From Lathyrus oleraceus (Eukaryota > Streptophyta > Magnoliopsida > Fabales > Fabaceae), in assembly GCF_024323335.1 (NCBI RefSeq), contig NC_066580.1:261375332-261439331 (forward strand): a stretch of 64,000 nucleotides of DNA. The letters run 5' to 3'. This document shows positions 57,151-64,000 of this stretch, one piece after another. Numbering within the stretch: position 1 is the stretch's first letter; every line of letters begins with the position of its first letter. A program made the translations under genes and the position numbers. Below the pieces are notes generated by a model. It was given only the letters and a program-made list of their open reading frames with translations. It did no database searches and had not been told where the DNA came from.

Positions 57151-60100
57151 CCTAGAAAAAATGAGAACACGGTGTTGCGAAGCGCAATTGCACGCTCGTG
57201 GGATGGAATAAACATAATCGCCACCAAACTTTATTTATCCCGGAGAGGGAAAGGGGAAATATCGATAAAACCCAAGAAACAACGACAATGATATTGGTCG
57301 TCACAACCAAATCAGGGTTATGGAGTTGATTATATAAGGGGAAGGTATTAACATCCCTCATGTTCGTTGTACTCAACGGGAATGATTAGGTTAGTTGTGC
57401 ATGTTAGTGTTAACTTATAAATGTTAGGCTTATCAAGTTATTAAGAGGGAAAAGAAGAATATGAACAAAAGAAAAGAGAAAATGTTTTTGGATTTTTTAA
57501 TAATGTGCGAAGAAAGGAACTAAACCTAATTTTTTTTTATTAATGGGCCTGACAAGATTTACAAATCCTGCTCCTACGTATCTCCGAGTGTAATAGAGAA
57601 CTCAAGGATTACGTAGTTCTTGGTAGAAAATGTTTGTTTGTTGATAGATTTTAGCGAAAGCTACTTTGTGTCTATCGACGAAAACATTGTTGGCTACCCA
57701 AAACAAGTGGAGAATGGATCATTTGCATCATGGTCGAATGGATTCATAAATCAACATTCATGGGAAACATTGAAAGCTTACTCACACGTTCAGGTGGATG
57801 AAACATTTTTTTGCATCATCTTAAGACAAAGCACCTTTCGATTTAAAAAGTGTTTGAGGATCAATCGCACGGTGGTGAGAAAAGAGTTTGATTAGTTTGA
57901 ATGTGTTTTGAGTAATGGCGAGAACTTGGATGGGCAAGACATCCATCTCGAATCCTAGCCTCAGGAGCTCGTGGTATCCACCATGTTCCGTTTCCGTCTT
58001 ATTTGAAAAATTGTTTGATATTTTTAGGTGTTTTGAAGGTTTAATTGAGAAAAGGTTTGAAGAAACCACATTGAAAGTTTTGAATGATGGCGAGAGATAT
58101 GATGGGAGAGATATCCATCTCGAATCTTAGTCTCAGAAGCTCGTGATATCCACCATGTTCCGTTTCCATCTTTATTAAAACGTGTTAAATAAGCATTAAG
58201 TGTTTTTTTTTCATTGTGAAAATGGCTTGACGTTGGTCAAGCATTTGATTAACTATTACAATATGGTTTGATGGAAAGGTTTGAGAAATAAAAGAGGAGG
58301 AAATGGATTGAAATGGATGGTTTGAAGTGGTCGAGTGGTTATTGAGAAAAATACTCGACGTTTGAGCGAGTTTTATTTTTGTTTTTCTTTGGAAAAAGAT
58401 TGATTTTATTCTTGTGTTAGAAACTACCTAAACAAAGCAAACAAGAAATAAAGAGATGAAGTTATTACATGTCATGGGAATGGGGTACATTTTGTCGAAT
58501 GAGGATATGAGATAATGAAACGATTAAATCAAAACTCAATTAACAAACACAAGTAAATGAGTGTACGTGCACGAGAAAATGGTCTCATTGTAAGAAGACC
58601 CAAGAGTAAGCCATGTGAATTGGAGATAACAACACAACGTCATATGTACAACACATGTTCATAGTAATTAAATCGAAAGAAGTAAAATAATGAAACGCGA
58701 TAGAATCAAGATCATGATGCGAGGATGTGAATGAATGCCACATAACGCAGGGACGTGCAAAGCAAATGGAAATTAAGTTCAAATTTGATTTAAACAACAA
58801 AGACGTTGGATCATTTTTTTGTTATCATGAATTGAAGGAAATGCTAACATAGGACGTGTCATGGAAAAAATGGAACGGAATGGATTCATGCAATCAACCA
58901 AATGAAGTCATAAAGTGAGGTTTAATTCTCAATGGTAAAGCAAAAGGTGTCAAAACCGATATTAAGCAACCTCACAATCGATAAATAAAGTAAGCAAGAA
59001 ATTGAGAAGTGCAATCGAAAACCTCGGTAATGTGCTCAAAGCCGGTTTGTGCGTATCAACAACTAATGAGAAGTCGAATGCAAAAGGTCATAAGGCGGCA
59101 AAATATAATCGATGTATCGATAAAAAAATATGGCGGCATAATGACATGAAAATGTCAAATCCGTGGATTAAAATCCGATTTTTAGCAATGAAAATAAATC
59201 TAAGAAAAGAACAACTTCACACACATAATATACTTTATTAATCATTAATATTGCGAAATTACAATGATCATAGTCGAAATAAAAAATGGAAAAATGAACA
59301 TAAAAATGAAATTACATATAAATTGTAAATAGCAAGAGCTAAATGCTACAAACCCAAAGAAATGATAATTAATTTGATTAAAAACAATGTTAAAAAAACA
59401 AAACAAAAAGTAGTAAAGGAGTAGAAAAATCACAAAAATAAGAATGTGTGGCAAACAAGGGTTGAACCTAAGTCATGGGGGTTGAGAGACGTGAGCCTCA
59501 ACCAACTAAACCATGACATCAATCTAGAAAAGCATGGCCTGGACAAATACACAAGGAGGAAAATACACATAAATGGAAAATAGAAATAAAACACACAAAA
59601 AATCGGGGGGTACACAAGTCTCGAACCCGAAAGATGGGGATTGGGAGACTAATGCCTCAACCAACCCAACCATTGACCTCATCTTGTTAAAGTAAGGCAA
59701 TGAATAATATATAAAAGAAAAACGGAAATAATTGAAAAAACGAAGTGAACGTGAAAACTCAATGCAACATGATTTTCAATGAACGAATATTACTATTAAT
59801 AATCTTCCTTAACTTATTGCAACACACACTGCAGACACAACAGAAAATCAACATAACCCAATAACAAAAAACAAACCAAATGTTGTGCATAAAAAGAAAC
59901 ATACGTAATTGAAAGCGACATGTCACAGTATATCAAATGAAAATTGGCAAAGTAATGGCATATGAATGATGTCGCACCCGCGGATTTACCCGATTTAACA
60001 CAAAAAGCAAACCAACCAAACACAACATATTATTATTATTATAAATTACAATAGAATTAGAACCGAATTGCACATAGTCAAAAACAAAACATAATAAATG

Positions 60101-60732
60101 TAACCAACATCAAAGCATAAAAATATAACTCAAACATAATAAGAATATGTAATGCTAAAATGCAATCGAGCCGAAACATTACTGAATCTTCAACGGAGTT
60201 TATTTGTTGAATGTTAATGTCGTTTGCTGCTTGCTGCGGAATCGGTGACTGAATTGTGCTATTATTGCGGTTATGCTCACAATGTAGTGTTGAAGCAACA
60301 ATGCACGTATGCTAACAGAAAGAAGATTAGTACAATTACCATATCTCACAGTAAGAACCTTGAACAAGCTTGCGCAAGGAACACTCACAGCAAGGATAGT
60401 GTCAAAAATGTTGCAATAGATATAACAAAGTTGTTTTTAAAGAAGAACGGAAAGGGCATAAATAAGGTTGTCTTTGATGTGTGGTAAGGGTGGCGACAAC
60501 GTAGGTGTGTTGTTGTGACAAATCCATGTGGTTTTCCGGTGGAGAGGTCGTGTTTGAAGATTGTGAGGTTGTTTGGAATGAGTCATTGTCGTTATTACGA
60601 TGAGTTGTAGGTGGTGGTCGTGAATTTTAAATGGAGGGGGTAGCCGGATTATGATTCAACGACGGAGGGAGTTGAGGTTATGAGGGTCTGTGGTGGTTTA
60701 TAGCAGTTAGGTGTTGGTGAAGGGGGAGGAGG
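57150..60732 (-). repeat. Antisense Tat-type LTR sequence (element I), no gene
   Basis: On the minus strand, 57200-57390 carries TTTGGTGGCGATTATG and a GGATGTTAATACCTTCCCC phrase that corresponds to C's LTR end (plus strand, about 27113-27230). LTR-like sequence continues to where element J begins. It contains two diverged direct repeats: 57916-57994 with 58090-58173, and 59455-59520 with 59610-59690. The far border cannot be placed. Open frames at 57620-57895 and 60224-60487 show no family features. Confidence 0.55.
57916..58173. repeat. Diverged tandem duplication, period about 174 bp
   Basis: A phrase ending CCACCATGTTCCGTTTCC with about 60 matching bases upstream occurs at 57916-57994 and again at 58090-58173. 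Confidence 0.8.
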
Positions 60733-62137
60733 TGATCGGGAAAAATAGCAAGTGTACTATTTTACCGATGTAGTAATAAAAGGAATTATCCTGAGTATCG
60801 ATCTCGAGGACTGCGTAGGAACTATCAGTGTTGATAATGATTCAATTAAACAAAATAACCTTGGGTTGGTAAGTGAAGAGTGAATTTGCTTTGTAAAATA
60901 TAAAGGCAAAATAGAGATTTTTGAATGCAGAAAAGTTAAACATGCTAGATCAAGGGTGTATGAATTGCTCTGAAATAAACTTAATCCTTATTTTTATGAT
61001 ATCTATGTTCGAATGATTCAATATGGTTCTCAAGAGTAGTTTCCCCTAATTCCTTAGCCAGAAACCATTAACATTCAATTTTAAATCCCAATTCCTTAGC
61101 CATTCAAAAGAATATTAGTCCCATGTATGAATATCAAGAATTTCCCATCATCACTATTAGATCCTCATTCCTAAGAGAAATTAGCGATGTTGTTATACAC
61201 ATAGTGATAAAGGGATTTGTCAGACCTCCTTTACCTCCCAATCAATACCTAATTTTCCAATACGGCAAGCATTACACTCGTGATATAACAAATTGATTTC
61301 ATAAAAACATAGACATTCATAACATTGTAGGAAAAAGGTTCATTACAAAAGCGATTCAGGGACACCCCCCTAGCATTGGGGGGTTTAGCTCATTATAGTA
61401 TTCAAAGAAGGTACAAATATAAGATTAGACATTACAAGAGATTAGATAGCTTCGATCTTTAATTGCTTCCGCGCTTGATGATCTCCGTTCTCCAAAAATC
61501 TTGATTCTCTCGTTCTCTTTGTTTTTCGTTCCCGCTGTTTGTCTTTCCATTAGGTCTAAATAGTGTAGTACACATTACAGCCAAGTCAAAAAGCCAAAAT
61601 TGCCCTTCGGGATCACTTCATGAGTGAAAATAGAAAATCCGAAAAATTCAGCGCGCTAGCCAACACGGGCCGTGCCAAGCAACACGGCCGGCCGTGTTGG
61701 CTCTTCAATTATTTTATTTTTGATTTTCCTTCAGACTTGCTGACACGGGCCGTGCCAAGCAACACGGCCGGCCGTGTCAACCCCCTGGTTTTTGTATGGG
61801 AAGAAGGTCTTCTTGCAGCACGGGCCGTGTCAGGAGACACGGGCCGTGTTTGGCTCCAGGAATTTCCTTCTATATTTTATTTCTTTTTCTTTCACTCTTC
61901 CATTGTTGCCTTGGCACTTCCGACTCTTCAACTACTTCTGAAACATGCACAATACCATGGAAACGACATCAAACGCATCTAAAAACTTAAATTAACACCA
62001 AAAGCAAAATAAGCATAAAACTTACTCAACTATGAAATACTTAAAATTCAAACACTAAAACTCAAAATAAAAGGTTACCACATTGATGAATTTTGGCCGA
62101 GAACATGATGAAAATCAAGTAAAATGGTGACCGATCA
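60733..62137 (-). repeat. 3' LTR of J, about 1405 bp
   Basis: Ends are TGATCGG and CCGATCA (7-bp inverted repeats). A purine tract flanks the 62137 side. The border could be 62139 (TGTGATCGG on the minus strand). It contains four copies of ACACGGGCCGTG-type words and two perfect palindromes ACACGGCCGGCCGTGT (61682-61697, 61762-61777). Confidence 0.65.
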
Positions 62138-62152
62138 CAACCCCAAACTTAT
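62138..62152 (-). other. Polypurine tract of J
   Basis: Minus strand AAGTTTGGGGTTG next to the LTR. The word AAGTTTGGGGT occurs again at about 62790-62800. Confidence 0.6.
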
Positions 62153-63540
62153 CTCATTGCTTGTCCTCAAGTGATGCAAGAGACAACAAACAGAGGTCAC
62201 CCCCAAAATTCCTTTTCACCACTATACAGCCGATGTTATTCGCACCGAGTTTCCTACCTTCATGGTCAAGACGTTGGCCACCCGATCCGAACTATCCGCT
62301 ACACCTCACAGTCCAGCACCTCTTTACCTGCAAGCTTTTCATACATCTCACACAATCTCTCAGGGTTAGCACTAAAGACTCAGTATATGCAATATCGACT
62401 CTTAGTTTTTGAATAAATTCTACTTCTATTGCACAAACATAATTCACACACTTTTGGAGGACTTAGGGTTGTAACGGGGCTTAGGACAGGTGGGATAAAC
62501 AACAAACGGATAGACAAAGGGTTTTTGGGCTCGGCACTCCTGTTATGTTTCTTGTACCTGTGCTTATTTTGATATACAGGGGTTCGACATCGACTATTTA
62601 ACTTTACTCAACTGATTGAGTATTTCAAATGTAATCAAGTCGTTTAATTGGGACAAGTGCGTTTTGATGAGTTCTATTTTTCTTTTCTCTTTTTTTTTTT
62701 CCGAAGCATTCAAAGAGCCTCCAATTTTTCTTTTCTCTTTTCTTGTAACGATTTTTCGCACACTTGTCCCTATTGTATTAGATTTACCACCCCAAACTTA
62801 GAATTCACACAGTTTCCAAAATCCACAACATTTATGCCGAGCAAGGGTAGAAGAGATTATTATACTTTTTTTTTCTTTTCTGGCCATAGGGTAACATAAG
62901 CAGTTTACAAACAAACAAAATGGTTAAAGGCTCAAAGGGGTTCGCAACGGATAAAACGCACAAGGGTGGCTGGAAAGGCTCAAGGTTAAACAACAAAAAT
63001 GTGCCTCAATGTGTGTCATAATGCAGTGCTATGTCAGTAGAACGTACGCAAAACCAGAGCGATAGAGTCATACCTGGATTAACTCTCATGATGATCTCTT
63101 AGTATTTGGCTTTTTGTAATCTCACCATGTGGGGTAAACTTGCAGGTTCCAAAGCACTCTCTGTGTAATGTAGCTTCTTTTTAGTTCAGGTGTACCATAC
63201 TTCTATCTCAATCCAGTTTTCATCCCACTGTGTCCAACAATAGTTTTTCTTCGACTGCATAAATTTCCAGGGTGTCTCGGGAGCGTGAGTTCGGGTTGTG
63301 TCTTTCATCCACTAACCATCTTTCCATCACGCCTCTGGTTTTTATCCATCAATCTGTAACCCAACATCCAAACAGTTGAAAATAAAAGAAATCAAAGGAA
63401 AATTAACTTAAAAAAATGAAAAACCAAAACGGATAATAAATTAAAACAATGAAAGGAACCCCCCCCCCCCCCCCCCCCCACACTTGAACTAAACATTGAC
63501 CCCAATGTTTAAACCCAAATGCAAGAGGGACTTATAGTGC
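62153..63540 (-). other. Untranslated region of J, no gene
   Basis: Between the ORF and the LTR. It has a second AAGTTTGGGGT tract (about 62790-62800) and a run of 21 C on the plus strand (63459-63479). No coding support. Confidence 0.6.
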
Positions 63541-64000
63541 CTACTGCGGAGGAGGGTGGTGTGGAAATTGCAACATCATATGTTGCATCATTCTTTGAAT
63601 ATCATCAATGGCAGCCCCTTGACGGAGCTGCTCTGTCACGATCCGATCAATCTCCGCTCCCTGGCGAGCCTGCTCGACACGGAACTGATCCATGTCCATG
63701 GGTGTCCATCCAGCAGAGGAGGCTCCCATACCTCTGTGGTGAGAGGTGTGAGGGTGAGGAACACCCCTCTCCCTTGCCGGTGCATCTTCCTCCCTCGTAT
63801 CACCTGCAAGAAAATCATCTTCTCCCGCCTCTTCGGGGTCAACAGAGGTATACAACCAATTCTCATTGTTATCAACATTAGTTTTATCAGTGTTCGGTAA
63901 GCGGAACAGCCGGCGTGTTCGGCTCACCAACACATACCCATGACGGCTTTGTTCGAGCATGCCTTGCGTGCACAGGGCATTGAGGTCAAGCTTACCCAAC
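63541..64000 (-). CDS. C-terminal part of an Athila-type ORF (partial at window edge)
   Basis: An open minus-strand frame from the right edge to a stop at 63541, at least 152 residues. Visible features are WLYTSVDPEEAGEDDF, an acidic and His-rich middle, and a C-terminal repeat of QARQGAEIDRIVTEQLRQG type that may be coiled coil, ending in HHPPPQ. Its place just before the 3' UTR is where Athila elements carry an extra ORF of the ATHILA ORF-1/envelope-position group. That assignment is by position and general likeness, not by a recognised catalytic motif. The ATG near 63999 is at the window edge and the true start probably lies beyond it. Confidence 0.55.
   Translation of the reverse strand, partial: LGKLDLNALCTQGMLEQSRHGYVLVSRTRRLFRLPNTDKTNVDNNENWLYTSVDPEEAGEDDFLAGDTREEDAPARERGVPHPHTSHHRGMGASSAGWTPMDMDQFRVEQARQGAEIDRIVTEQLRQGAAIDDIQRMMQHMMLQFPHHPPPQ

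Larger units (their letters stand above)
60733..64000 (-). mobile_element. Element J: 3' part of an Athila-like retrotransposon
   Basis: Minus-strand order: an ORF entering from the right edge, a 1.3 kb UTR, a purine tract, then an LTR (62137 to 60733). The AAGTTTGGGGTTG tract before the LTR and the C-rich ORF-to-LTR spacer recall legume Athila elements. The family is inferred. The 5' part and second LTR are outside the window. Confidence 0.65.

Noticed and set aside
59455..59690. TCGAACCC-type phrases suggesting tRNA genes or a SINE
   Set aside because: Only the T-arm-like box is there. No acceptor, D or anticodon arms or A box at the right distance, and the phrase is part of a diverged LTR repeat.
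60224..60487. 87-codon frame as a possible host gene
   Set aside because: No recognisable domain, lies in antisense LTR-like sequence, and no splice or neighbour support.

Overview
This window is plant DNA made entirely of nested LTR retrotransposons. I found no host gene, tRNA, rRNA or bacterial-type feature. Giant Ty3/gypsy elements of the Ogre (Tat) lineage dominate: about 5 kb LTRs, an extra ORF before gag, a spliced intron between protease and reverse transcriptase, and a primer-binding site matching a tRNA-Arg 3' end. SIRE/Maximus-like Ty1-copia, chromovirus-like and Athila-like pieces accompany them. This mix fits a large-genome legume of the pea/vetch tribe (Fabeae). The species is inferred, not shown.

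Layout. (E) 1-2209: minus-strand Ty1-copia element, 5' LTR, PBS and decayed gag, cut by the window edge and inserted in the RT region of (A). (A) 2210-10632 and 48402-51205: 3' half of an old Ogre with a pol pseudogene, a repeat-rich 3' UTR and a 3' LTR. That LTR runs straight into a second PBS and leader (51206-51604) and a scrap of LTR end (51605-51738). (B) 10633-48396: a complete Ogre inserted in A's LTR with target duplication ACGTG. (C) 25280-37533: a deleted Tat-lineage element inserted in B's integrase codons with duplication CTCTC. (D) 32104-33516: a solo copia-like LTR inserted in C's UTR repeats with duplication CGACC. The central part is therefore a four-level nest, A<B<C<D.

(F) 51739-55603 is a minus-strand copia-like LTR plus PBS and leader, of the same family as D, split by (G) 53466-55502, a solo LTR with duplication TAAGA. 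(H) about 55620-57150 is a degenerate gypsy gag joined to (I) about 57150-60732, antisense Tat-type LTR sequence. (J) 60733-64000 is the 3' part of a minus-strand Athila-like element leaving the right edge.

B encodes, in order, ORF1 (function unknown), gag, protease, an intron, then RT, two RNase H domains and integrase. Without C it would be about 25.5 kb. It looks young, with LTRs about 0.7 % different by eye, but is not self-sufficient as it stands: gag has a frameshift, the protease DTG motif reads DTR, and C separates the integrase catalytic residues.

The least expected signals are in the 3' UTRs of A, B and C: (1) arrays of short stem-loops with constant 8-nt loops and stems that change on both sides together; (2) hairpins just after the pol stop codon, some with GNRA-type loops, that also covary; (3) many degenerate copies of the tRNA 3' end, meaning sequences complementary to the elements' own PBS. 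All were found by eye and need computation to confirm.
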